Notes: generated by a model from the letters alone, not told the origin. A stretch of 29,592 nt of DNA from Pleurobrachia bachei (GCA_000695325.1 AVPN01000051.1:56319-85910); one strand, 5' to 3'; positions 21,601-29,592 are shown, numbered from the stretch's first letter. A program made the numbers and translations.

Positions 21601-24600
21601 GAAACAAGACTCCCCAGCTGAATTAATTGTGGGTAATTGTCGGATGGAAAAAGGAAATTATGACTCACTCAGAGCCTCAGACTTTGGGTTTTACTCTCTA
21701 GTTAGGAGATATTGAACCTTGTCGTCCTAATAATACCTTCAACAAGTTGTAATTTGTCGCAGCCCGCTGAGCTATAGTTCGATTTATGTCTCAGTAGTAC
21801 ACTTGGCCACTAATAGAGTGTTTAACAAAGATCTAACAAGGTGTCACACAGTTGGATACAATGGGTACGCACAGACTGCCCATGCCCAAAATCTTGCCCA
21901 AGTCGCACAGCCACTTTTCCGATCCCAAATGGATTGGAAAAGTTGCTTACGTGATTTAGCGTATCAAAATTAGTCGGGTTCAGTGGTTTTCGATATGTTA
22001 TGAGTTTGGACAAAATCTTGCTTACATGGGCAAGATTTTGGGCAAGGGCAATATTGGGCAGTCTGTGCGCGCCCAATGTGTCACACGGCACTTGGTCGCG
22101 TAGTTAGAGCTGCAACACAGCTCAGTCGGGATAGCGAGCTGTCAGGCGCCGTGACCCCATGTGAGCGAGAATCAAATGGGGTATGGCGCCGCCATACAGT
22201 TCGGGAGCAAGAGAAGGCTAGGATTTGTGTGTCTGTGCATTTTTTGCCATTCGACTCTCATGTCCATTCGCCTAAGACTTCGCGTAAGCTCACACCGGTG
22301 TGGTAACATGCCAAGTAATTTTGGGATAGAAAAATAACGTACCTGAAACGTGATTCCTATAGTCACGATTGTATTATCAATCTTTCGAAAATCCTTGAAA
22401 TCACAGACATCCAAAGTAGCCATTCTGGTCCTGATCCCCCTTCTTGATAGTAACACGCACTCCTCCTCAGGAATTGTAAGTTTGAGGGGGCAGACCGTGA
22501 CTCTGGACGTAACGATATGCTCTTCTCCACCCTGATAAAAACATGTGTTGTGGAAGTAGAACCAAAGCAATATCACACACAGGTATTATTGAAATGGTAT
22601 TGAAATGGGAGAAGAATCAAACCGGGGGTTGGGTACCTTGGGTTAATCCAAGAAAAGTTAGTTTGTGGGGTAACATGTTTTGGAGTAAAAACTCTTGCCT
22701 AACTTTAAAGGATATACTTTTGATTCTTTTTTAGTCAAAAGATTGCTAAAAGGTTCTTGCATGCGAATTATCCCAGAACATTTTTACCTTTCTTCCAATC
22801 CTCGACAACCTTCACAGAGTCTGTTGGTTGTTAATGTTTTTATCGGCTTTACCAAACTATAACACCCACTGCGCTTTTTTTAGACCAATATCACCCGCGC
22901 GGCAGGAGGGAGATATGACTCAACATGAACTGATAAATCTCATAACTCCCGCTCCAAAAGTGCATATTATTACACGCAAGTATTCACCCAAAAAGGTGTG
23001 AAATGCGGCGCAATGCCACTGCCAGCGGCAGTTTGAATGAATGAATGAATGAATAGCACTGCAGTGGCCTGTTATACGTCATTTTGACGTCAAACTTCCA
23101 TGTATAGAGATTTGATGGGCGTTGCTATGGTCAACTAAGAGTTTAGTTCAGAGAATAAAGAGCACTGATCACGAAGATTCACTAAGAATATCAACTTGTA
23201 ATTGATTCACCTCCATTCAGATGAACTGTGAGGCAATTCGAACTAATTTCTGCAACGAAGATAAAGACTGTGCCATCCTGTTAAAAGCCCAGAGAAGCAA
23301 TTGCCAAGACTTCGAGTGAGTATCTTTGGAATGTATTTTGTACAACTTTGATTTCCACACAGTAGCTAATTCAAAACAGGTCAACAAATCTGAGTTCGAT
23401 AATTGTTTAGGGTAGGTATCCCTAATTCATTCATCAGACAAGGTTCCTTCCATTTTCAGGATGACAGGGAGCGGTTCGGGACATTGTACAACGCAGTGTA
23501 CTGAGGCAAACCAAGCACTCATTGAAAACGATATTGGGATGCACTTTCAGTAAGTATTGTTTGTTTGTTTGTTTGTTTGTTTGTTTGTTTGTTTATTTGT
23601 TTAATTATTTGTTTGTTTGTTTGTTTGTTTGTTTGTATGTTTGTTTGTTTGTTTGTTTGTTTGTTTGTTTGTTTGTTTGTTTGTTTGCTTTTCCTGCCAT
23701 ATTGTTTGCAAGTCTATTATAACATCACCAGAGGGTGGAGAGTCAGAGCTATATTCGGCAGATAACTTACAATCACTCGTTCAAGCGATGAGTTATGTGT
23801 TAAACTAGGTGTTGCGGTTGTTAACGTATGATAATAATGAGATAAATTATTTATCGACTAGTGCTAGCTCGGACTATTCGATTACTATTAGAGGAAACAA
23901 GACTCCCCAGCGGAATTAATTGTGGGGTGTCGAGTGGAAAAAGGAAATTATCACTTTTATCACTCAGAGCCTCAGACTTTGGGTTTTACTCTATGCAGCT
24001 CAGTTAGGAGATTACACCTTGTCGTCCTAATAATATCTTCGACAAGTTGTAATTTGTCGCAGCCCGGTGAGCTATAGTTCGATACATGTCGCGTCGTTGG
24101 AGTAGTACACAACCCCAGGCCACTAATAGAGTGTTTAACAAAGATCTAACAAGGTGTCACACAGTTGGATACAATGTGTCACACGGCAGTTGGTCGCGTA
24201 GTTATAGAGCTACAACACAGTCGGGAGTGAGGGAAGGCTTGTTTGCAGCGCCGCGACCCCATCTGAGCGCACTGTCAAATGGGGTATGGCATACAAGAGA
24301 AGGCCGGGATTTGTGTGTATGTGCATTTTTGCCATGCTACGCACTACGCAGTCTGTCCATTCGTCTGTCCATTCGCCTCGGACTTCGCATAAGCTCACAC
24401 CGGTGTGAGACAGACTGGGAAAATGTCAAGGGGTAGACTGGCAAAATGTCAAGTATTTTTGGAAAAACGTACCTGAAATGGTTCCTATTGTTGAGTAACA
24501 GGCACTCCTCCTCAGGAATTGCAAGTTCGAGGGGGCAGACCGGGACTCTGGACGTAACGATATGCTCTTCTCTACCCTGATTAAAACATGTGTTGTGGAA

Positions 24601-27600
24601 GTAGAACCAAAGCAATATCACACACAGGTATAATATTTATAAGTATTTTATTGAAATGGAGGAGACTGCCAAACTGGGGGCTGGGCTGCAGCTGGGGACC
24701 TTGGGTCAATCAAAGGAAAGTTTGTGGGGTAACATGTTTTGGTGTTAAGTGTGAATCACAGTTGATCACTAAACAGTTTCATTATAAGTTTAAAGGATAC
24801 ACTTTTGATTCTTTTTTAGTCTTGAAATCAAAATATTGCCAAAAGGTTGTTGCACGCGAATTATTCCAGAACATTCTTACCTTTTCGCCAATCCTCGACA
24901 ACCTCCACAGAGTCCATCCTATACCGAGGCCCAAGTACGGTACACGGGTGATTGCAAGTCGCAGTGGGACGAGTGCAGACACCACAAGGAGTGCAAGGAA
25001 CGATATAACAATGTCATGAATGCCTGTAGAGACAAGGTAAGAAAAAGTGAAAAAAGTGAATCGTAGAACAATCACAGTTTTCATTATAATATAAGCTGCC
25101 ATAAAGTTACGAATTTATCGTCTTGACCAACTGAGAGACAAACTGTCATCCACAATTCACTCCACAGACAAGTTGTACCAGTGAATGTAAAGGAGCGGTC
25201 AAGAGTTTGAACTCTCTAAATAATGGTAACCTACTGTGGACATGCCAGTGCAACAATCCCCGGCACGTGTCACGGAATTGTGAGAGTATTCGGGAGACCT
25301 TTGCTGACATCCAGTGTGGTAAGTGTGCCACTATTATAGGGAACCGACCGCATCAGGAAATACTGGTCTCTGATTGGCTGATAACCAGTCATGTGACCTA
25401 TATAAATAACGACCTCTGATTGGTCGGTTCTTAGATCACAACCGATAATCTCCTGCAGGAAGAAGAGGAAATGGGGGAATGTTAACGACGGACGATAAAT
25501 CCTACCCAACAACCGGAGCCACTGTACGTTCAACCGGCCACTATCCAAACTGCTGTCGGAAAATTTTACAGAGGTAATTAGTAATTAATGAGTTTGGAGA
25601 CAATTACCTCGTATTATACCCTGCCTTCATTAGAAAGGAATTAGTGAACTTATCATTAATTCTGATCTTAAACCGATGACCAAAAAGTTTGAAAATGTAC
25701 TCTATAGCAACCAGAATACCCGCAATCTCGAGCTTTTAGCACATGCCTAGACCGAGAATAATGAGTAATTAGTAAAGCACCATGACATGGCATTGCTGAG
25801 ATTCCTGGCAAAATACCAAAAGAAACTTGACATCCTGCCAGCGTTCCAACATACCAACTATTAATGTGTTGACAACAAGCACCGGAAATACTATTGCCTT
25901 GCTTAAACCGCTGCAGAAGTCCTGAAGTGACCAAACATCATCCAAAGTGATTTCATGACTTTTTAGGTTTTAAATCTTTAACGATGCTATTGCATTCAAT
26001 GTTCCGAATATTTTTGGCATCAATCGATGGTGTCAAGAGACCCCGCCGCCAGTTCATTCATTCTATAAATTGGCACATGTCACAATCTTTTTCATGTGCC
26101 ACATATTATAAAATGTACCACGTGACACGTCTCCTTGACAGTTTGAAAATGAAAAGATTAAATAGAAGAAGAATTGACACCCCTGTCCGTGGCAATTACG
26201 TCTCTCAAGTTTCATAAAAAGACATCTATCTTCATTCTTCAATCTTTTTGCAAAAATCAGTCACAACCGTGATTAAGAATAAGTGTGCAAAATTTTAGAA
26301 AAATTGGTCCCGTCTAAAAATGTTTTTAAGAATTTAAGTCATTTACACGTATCACTATTTCAGTCAACTACACGTGTGATGAGAGGATTTTGGTGAGGAT
26401 TGAGTACAGTGGAGAAGTAAACCAGCCAACAATCACGGCAGAAGGTACGTGATATTCAGTTGAAGGAAGTACCTAGTTGAAGTACTACTTAAAGTAGTTG
26501 AAGTTGTACCTAGTTGAAGACTTGAAAGGTGAGAGTTGATTTGGTTACGAAGTAACCCCTCTAAAGGGGTAACTTCGTAACCAAGCAGTTGAAGGATACT
26601 AAAAAGAAGGACAGGAGCAACCATATGAGTTGAAGAACGGGGTTGAAGGGAGGCAGTGGATTGTGGAAGGGACCAGGAAGGGAGACAGAAGCCAACCCAA
26701 GCCACTAGCGTGTCAAGAAGGGGAGACATGTTTATGTGGGAGCCAAAGGTATCACTTGAAGGGGCAGGGGTCCATTGCACCTCTCGCAGACGTGGGGGAC
26801 AGGAGTCAAGGAGGGACTTGTTGAGTTACTTTTAGAGTTACTCAACAAGGAGGAATGAGGAGCATCGTGGGAGTTCCCCAGACACACACGTGCTTGCGTC
26901 AGCACCTAACGAGTAACGATCTGACAACTTGGCATGTGCTTTTTTATCATAGACGGGGGAGTAATTTCGTAACTACGGGGGAGTTATTTCGTAACTATCA
27001 TGGTTACCACGCACTAGCAATTTAATCCCTCTTCCATCGTCTTCCTACCGCCTAGTATAGGTAGTTAAATTATTTCAACTGCGAGATGTAGTCAAATTTA
27101 ATTAACCCGTAGCACTTCAGTTTAACCGTTAAATGTTATTCTTCATTTTAACCCCACACTATATCTCAGATAAGAGGTGTCTTGCCCATGTGAAGGCCGG
27201 GGCAATGGAACTGGAGCTCGGATACACTCAGGGGAAATGTGGAACTGTCAGGGAGGTGCAACCAGACAAACATGTCCGATACAAAAACAGGGTGAGTGAG
27301 TGCAGCAGTTGGTCACTGTGTAGTACTAGTTGCAGGACATCAATAAGTCCAATACAAAAACAGGGTGAGTGCCACAGTTGGTCAGCAGTTGGCTCGATAC
27401 ACCCCTGACGTCCCTAGTGGGTCGTGTGGTTGCAGGACATGTCCAGGTGAGGATTTATTTTGCTTTTTGTGTATTTATGAGACTGAGTATGTTCTCCGTC
27501 AGATCATTTCAAATTGACAATGGGTTCTGCAGAATTCTGTCAGGACTCAGGAGAGTCTTGTGCAATTTAAAGATTACCCAATTTTGGGCTACTTAATTTC

Positions 27601-29158
27601 TGACAAATTTTTAAGTACATAGCTCAATCAGTCGCTACTTGACATGTGAATTCCGTGAAATTTGGGTAAAATGGACCTCTCTTGATGTGTTTTAATATTC
27701 TACATGAACTGTGAATTAGCTAAGTAAATTTCTGCCCAAAATACGACATTACACATTCAAAAATCGCTTCAAACGTCGAATGAATTACAAAATTCTCCAG
27801 ATCATTGTATGAGGTATAATGGGAATTCTGGAACTATATAAAAACACAATTATGGAGCAATCAAAATTTAAATCAACTTTGTTTGATGGAATTGACATAA
27901 TTCACAAACAAAATTTTGATTGAAGTACCACCTACCACTTTCACAAGCCCGTCATTTCAGATCTACGTGAGGAGTATAGTGGCCCAAACGGGCTATGACT
28001 ACAACGTTATCGGAGCAGTTGATTGTCCAGCGAAGGACGACATCAAATCCATCGCAGCCGCTCAGCTACAGATGAGGTTTTACATTGATGATAACTTCTC
28101 AACGCCCTTCTTCAAGGATGAGCATGGAGTGATGGATCTTGGATCGAACCAGGTACAATAATATGAGTCATGGTAATAGAATCTTGGGTCGAACCAGGTA
28201 CAACATAAGAGTCATAGAACTACATTCTATTTGCATGGATCTTGGGTCGAACCAGGTACAGTATATAATGAGTCATGAAATGACATCCGCCAACACAAAC
28301 TGTAATGTGATCTTGTTCATGAAATCTTTTGGTGACGTGTGACCATGTGTTGCATAAAATTAAATAAAACAGCGTTACTCCTTGACAAGTGTGATATCAC
28401 TTTCTCCTTCCTTATAGACGGTGTTTGTACAACTAACAGATGAGACCTATACCCGAGATGTCCTCCTCCGATCCTGCTATGCAACTCCTAACGGTAATAT
28501 TATGGATATATTGTGGTGACTATAATGACTTGAACAGTCTTTTTAGATAGATGGAAGAATAGATCACATGATAACTTATACATTGGATAAACATTGCATT
28601 CAAGACTGATTAGACAAATTAAATTTGACCAATAAAACCCAATTCGCCTCGACCACAGGCCAGCCAGATTACGAGACTCGCTACTTTTTGATGGAGGATG
28701 GATGCTCAAGGGACAAGACTCTGACAATTCAACGTGCAGGACCAGGGCCACGTGTTCAGTTCAGCTTCTTCAGGATGCAGTTTAGAGATCGGGAATTTAA
28801 CGGGCAGGTACGTGTAATTTAGAGATCGGGAATTCAACGGTCAGGAGTACGTGTTGTTTTTGGATTCTTTTACCTTTCGGAAAATTCGGAGGGAATATTG
28901 AGGAAAGGTCTGATACAAACTAGACAATGCAAATGTCATAATATATTAGTATCAATAGTTCTCACTTTCTCGAAAGTTCGTAAAGTATCAATTGTTTTCT
29001 ATTAACACCCTGGTATCTATTGTAGGTGTACATTCATTGTGAAGTGGCGCTTTGTCCCAGCTCAGATCCAGCATGTAAACCAGGGTGTAAACAGCCCCTA
29101 CCTTCAACGTACCCTACCAAATCAGTCAGCTACGGACCCTACTACTACAACAGCAGAG
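18567..29158 (+). CDS. Secreted/surface protein with four GDNF/GAS1-type domains and a ZP module (19 exons seen, 3' incomplete)
   Basis: Nineteen predicted exons join in phase to at least 687 residues. Order: signal peptide (1-16, MILLLLTLTAFLPHIA), GDNF domain 1 (21-107), Ser/Thr-rich linker (about 115-146), GDNF-type domains 2a (147-245) and 2b (246-344), GDNF-type domain 3 (about 358-436), ZP-N (Cys 441, 467, 487, 526) and ZP-C (Cys 588, 609, 648, 653, 660, 664). GDNF/GAS1 domains are the ligand-binding modules of GFR-alpha co-receptors, GFRAL and GAS1. ZP modules polymerise into extracellular filaments or sit on type I membrane proteins. The combination suggests a surface or matrix protein with GFR-like ligand binding. 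That function is inference. The furin site and anchor usual after a ZP module are not seen and may lie right of the window. No established gene symbol fits. Confidence 0.85.
18792..18892 (+). CDS. GDNF/ZP gene exon 2: GDNF domain 1, first half
   Basis: Contains Cys21, 28, 34 and 45 in the GDNF/GAS1 spacing (C-x6-C-x5-C-x10-C) with the stretch CKALYQSYYLDC. Acceptor CCTACCAG, donor GAG|GTATGA. Confidence 0.87.
19048..19115 (+). CDS. GDNF/ZP gene exon 3: GDNF domain 1, middle
   Basis: Contains C-x3-C (55, 59) followed by the amphipathic KESFASLLAF helix typical of the domain. Ends in phase 2 at GG|GTAGGT. Confidence 0.85.
19178..19269 (+). CDS. GDNF/ZP gene exon 4: GDNF domain 1, end
   Basis: Contains the SECSC pair and further Cys at 91, 96 and 102, completing the domain with Cys107 in the next exon. 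The intron before it is only 62 bases. Donor GAAG|GTAATG, phase 1. Confidence 0.85.
19476..19510 (+). CDS. Possible alternative terminal exon of the GDNF/ZP gene
   Basis: After a good acceptor (CTTCCCGATAG) this in-phase segment reads DKLSDNCLDGR and a TGA stop. It supplies a Cys close to where exon 5 supplies Cys107 (EDCLERL). Used instead of exon 5 it would give a secreted, single-domain GAS1-like protein of about 115 residues. No AATAAA was seen nearby, so support is weak. Confidence 0.25.
20049..20095. repeat. Hairpin in intron 4
   Basis: ATTTTACACTCAAGTTCCTT pairs with AAGGAACATGAGTGTAAAAT (one mismatch) around a tiny loop. A second small palindrome, GGGCAAAAGTTTGCCC, lies at about 20168. 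The rest of this 1.03-kb intron (19270-20303) shows nothing recognised apart from the alternative exon. Confidence 0.78.
20304..20428 (+). CDS. GDNF/ZP gene exon 5: last Cys of domain 1 and Ser/Thr-rich linker
   Basis: Starts E-DCLERLNRDQ, then a Ser/Thr/Ala/Pro linker likely to be O-glycosylated. Ends on a complete codon at TCCAGG|GTAAGA. Its phase-0 end allows either GDNF cassette to follow. Confidence 0.83.
20951..21045 (+). CDS. GDNF/ZP gene exon 6: GDNF domain 2a, first part
   Basis: Starts MNCEAIRTNFCNEDKDC and has four Cys in GDNF spacing. Phase 0 start after TACCCAG, phase 2 end at GA|GTGAGT. Confidence 0.9.
21227..21316 (+). CDS. GDNF/ZP gene exon 7: GDNF domain 2a, middle
   Basis: Contains C-x3-C in GHCTTQCTEANQALIENDIG, the usual second-half signature of the GDNF domain. 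Donor CA|GTAAGT, phase 2. Confidence 0.9.
21325..21372. repeat. (TTTG)n microsatellite, 12 units
   Basis: Immediately follows the donor of exon 7. Open frames of FVCL repeats across it are artefacts. Confidence 0.95.
21863..22074. mobile_element. 212-bp MITE, Harbinger-like, absent from the duplicate intron
   Basis: Bounded by GGGTACGCACAGACTGCCC and GGGCAGTCTGTGCGCGCCC (two mismatches), with more inverted sequence inside (CCCAAAATCTTGCCC and its inverse). AAT is duplicated at 21860-21862 and 22075-22077. The matching intron of unit 2 reads GGATACAATGTGTCACACGG without it, so start, end and 3-bp target duplication are defined. A GGG-start end with a 3-bp duplication suggests PIF/Harbinger. 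Confidence 0.9.
22471..22582 (+). CDS. GDNF/ZP gene exon 8: GDNF domain 2a, end
   Basis: Encodes NCKFEGADRDSGRNDMLFST and then LIKTC and a tail ending YHTQ. Ends on a complete codon, so exons 6-8 form a symmetric 0-0 cassette of 297 bases. Acceptor CTCCTCAG. Confidence 0.87.
22822..23051. other. Spacer between the two duplicated units
   Basis: 230 bases with no match to either unit. It ends in a short (TGAA)n run at the border of unit 2. Confidence 0.6.
23221..23315 (+). CDS. GDNF/ZP gene exon 9: GDNF domain 2b, first part (copy of exon 6)
   Basis: Differs from exon 6 at 5 of 95 bases, giving two conservative changes (Val to Ile, Thr to Ser). Same splice phases. Confidence 0.9.
23460..23549 (+). 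CDS. GDNF/ZP gene exon 10: GDNF domain 2b, middle (copy of exon 7)
   Basis: Differs from exon 7 at 3 of 90 bases, all silent. Donor CA|GTAAGT. Confidence 0.9.
23558..23688. repeat. (TTTG)n microsatellite, expanded (~32 units)
   Basis: The same position as the 12-unit tract in unit 1 but about 130 bases long, with a few interruptions (TTTA, AATTA, TATG). Confidence 0.95.
24516..24627 (+). CDS. GDNF/ZP gene exon 11: GDNF domain 2b, end (copy of exon 8)
   Basis: Differs from exon 8 at 5 of 112 bases, all silent. Ends on a complete codon and joins exon 12 in phase 0. Confidence 0.88.
24911..25036 (+). CDS. GDNF/ZP gene exon 12: GDNF-type domain 3, first half
   Basis: Encodes DCKSQWDECRHHKECKERY and later NACRDK. 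The C-x6-C-x5-C-x10-C spacing fits the GDNF/GAS1 fold. Acceptor ACCTCCACAG, donor AAG|GTAAGA, phase 0-0. Confidence 0.88.
25168..25318 (+). CDS. GDNF/ZP gene exon 13: GDNF-type domain 3, second half
   Basis: Contains CTSEC, a Leu-rich helix, the WTCQC pair and two last Cys, completing the domain. Ends in phase 1 at TGTG|GTAAGT. Confidence 0.88.
25319..26363. other. Intron 13 of the GDNF/ZP gene
   Basis: A 1.05-kb intron carrying hAT-like MITE copy 5. The rest is AT-rich with no recognised element. An exon-like segment at 25459-25573 is not phase-compatible with exon 14 and is left out. Confidence 0.55.
25339..25430. mobile_element. hAT-like MITE, copy 5, in an intron
   Basis: Begins GGGAACCGACCGCATCAGG and ends TGGTCGGTTC. 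The E-box is changed to GTCATGTGAC. Shorter right part than copy 1. Confidence 0.8.
26364..26444 (+). CDS. GDNF/ZP gene exon 14: start of ZP-N
   Basis: Encodes VNYTCDERILVRIEYSGEV, the first Cys strand of a ZP-N subdomain. Phase 1 on both sides. Confidence 0.82.
26445..27169. other. Intron 14, with hairpins
   Basis: Contains GTTGAAGTAC-type short repeats (26455-26520), the hairpin GGTTACGAAGTAACCCCT against AGGGGTAACTTCGTAACC (26543-26582), a second hairpin CTTGTTGAGTTACT against AGTTACTCAACAAG (about 26817-26848), and two TTTCGTAACTA motifs near 26970-26995. No exon supported. Confidence 0.65.
27170..27291 (+). CDS. GDNF/ZP gene exon 15: ZP-N middle
   Basis: Carries Cys467 and Cys487 (KRCLAHVKAGAMELELGYTQ, then GKCGT). 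The pattern matches the second and third conserved Cys of ZP-N. Donor AGG|GTGAGT, phase 0. Confidence 0.86.
27961..28152 (+). CDS. GDNF/ZP gene exon 16: end of ZP-N and linker to ZP-C
   Basis: Contains Cys526 (AVDCP) and a following strand LQMRFYIDDNFSTPF. Phase 0-0, 64 codons. Donor CAG|GTACAA. Confidence 0.88.
28132..28265. repeat. ~51-bp triplication of an exon end and its donor
   Basis: ATCTTGG(A/G)TCGAACCAGGTACA occurs three times: the true exon 16 boundary and two copies in the intron. Splicing at the downstream copies would read through a TAA, so only the first is expected to make full-length protein. Confidence 0.87.
28418..28493 (+). CDS. GDNF/ZP gene exon 17: start of ZP-C
   Basis: Encodes a strand ending LLRSCYATPN, the hallmark ZP-C C-x-A-T-P motif. 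Phase 1 end at ACG|GTAATA. Confidence 0.9.
28659..28807 (+). CDS. GDNF/ZP gene exon 18: ZP-C middle
   Basis: Contains YFLMEDGCSRDKTL and the VQFSFFRMQF strand that follows in ZP-C domains. Acceptor GACCACAG, donor CAG|GTACGT. Confidence 0.9.
29026..29158 (+). CDS. GDNF/ZP gene exon 19: end of ZP-C
   Basis: Encodes VYIHCEVALCPSSDPACKPG and C, the classic ZP-C closing Cys cluster, then a Pro/Tyr/Ser-rich stretch. If the donor AGAG|GTATTT is not used, the frame runs on for about 18 codons to a TAG ending at 29214, so the gene could end here. Confidence 0.86.
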
Positions 29159-29300
29159 GTATTTGCCTAGTTAAGGGTACACCTCGGCGAAATTTTTGTC
29201 GAGTGCCCGCTTAGCCCACCATATGGGGTTGTTGGGCATACCAAGGGGACCTCAAATATGCAATTTTAGCCCTTAACTCGAATTCATATTTTTGCTACAG

Positions 29301-29335
29301 CCCCTCAAAGTCGGAAAAAAGAGGACCCGAAATAG
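29301..29335 (+). CDS. Possible terminal exon of the GDNF/ZP gene
   Basis: After TTTTTGCTACAG an in-phase segment reads PQSRKKEDPK and TAG. The basic run is compatible with a post-ZP processing site but there is no membrane span. Weakly supported. Confidence 0.2.
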
Positions 29336-29592
29336 CGATTTTTAAGGGTCCTAAATTTTAATTTTAGGGCTAGAAAGCCAAAAATTCGGGGATTTGTAGA
29401 GGATACCAAGGTGTATCAGCCCAAGCAGTGATTTTTGAAATGGTGCTCAATTTTTTGTTTGAGACCATTTTACTTTTTTTCGACTTTGAGGCCATATTTG
29501 GATATGTTCCTATAGATAGTTAAGGCTAAAAATTGGACGTTAGGTGCATCTAACAATTGTGAAAGTAGCCACAAATTTTCAGAAGGTCCGAA
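29336..29592. other. Right edge, nothing recognised
   Basis: AT-rich sequence with several TTTTT/AAAAA runs. It may be intron or 3' flank. No feature supported. Confidence 0.4.

Larger units (their letters stand above)
20736..22821. repeat. Tandem genomic duplication, unit 1 (exons 6-8 of GDNF/ZP gene)
   Basis: About 2.09 kb from TAGTACAGTGGTCTGTTATACG-like sequence to AACCTTCACAGAGTC. It carries exons 6, 7 and 8 and their introns. The right end includes an orphan copy of the exon 9 acceptor and its first four bases. Unit 2 is at 23052-24914. Confidence 0.92.
23052..24914. repeat. Tandem genomic duplication, unit 2 (exons 9-11)
   Basis: Matches unit 1 across exons and introns, with a longer (TTTG)n, no 212-bp MITE and small indels. 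Its right end continues into the intact exon 12. Confidence 0.92.

Noticed and set aside
22172-22576. 134-codon minus-strand ORF, with a similar one at 24337-24621
   Set aside because: Overlaps exon 8 or 11 antisense. The openness comes from the duplicated sense exons and no domain is recognisable.
23522-23808. Long FVCL-repeat open frames
   Set aside because: Translation of the (TTTG)n microsatellite.
25459-25573. Exon-like segment with good acceptor and donor inside intron 13
   Set aside because: Its phase 2 end would put exon 14 out of frame with an immediate stop, while direct 13-14 splicing is in phase.

Overview
The window is animal nuclear DNA with two multi-exon genes, both on the + strand, separated by about 14 kb of repeat-rich intergenic sequence. 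The GT/AG introns, metazoan-type domains (VASt/Aster, GDNF/GAS1, ZP), many MITE-like elements, long (TC)n/(GA)n tracts and one 800-N gap suggest an invertebrate metazoan with a heterozygous, repeat-rich genome. I cannot fix the phylum. All exon models are manual splice predictions, checked by keeping the reading frame in phase across every junction.

Region 1 (237-4233) is the 3' part of a GRAMD1/Aster-type sterol-transfer gene. Nine exons encode the linker, the VASt domain, a single membrane span and a short coiled tail, ending at a TAG (4179-4181) with an AATAAA at 4228. The GRAM-domain exons would lie left of the window. An intronic ORF at 2659-2803 could be an alternative first exon.

Region 2 (4234-18566) contains no gene I can support. 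It holds an hAT-like MITE family (four of its five copies), a 919-bp mariner-type MITE with very long inverted repeats, a perfect 100-bp palindrome, a foldback repeat near 8.1 kb and a ~407-bp repeat pair. It also holds a ~2.3-kb tandem repeat in two to three copies (one joined by poly(A), another broken by the N gap), and a 27-bp-period array of CRE-like sites.

Region 3 (18567-29158 and beyond) is a large gene for a secreted or surface protein: signal peptide, a GDNF/GAS1 (GFR-alpha-like) domain, a Ser/Thr-rich linker, two nearly identical GDNF-type domains made by tandem duplication of a three-exon cassette, a fourth GDNF-type domain, then a zona pellucida (ZP) module. At least 687 residues are visible over 19 exons. 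This GDNF-repeat plus ZP architecture is the most interesting item in the window. The two duplicated cassettes differ at 13 of 297 coding bases but only 2 residues, which points to selection on both. An element of about 212 bp sits in one cassette intron and is cleanly absent from the other.
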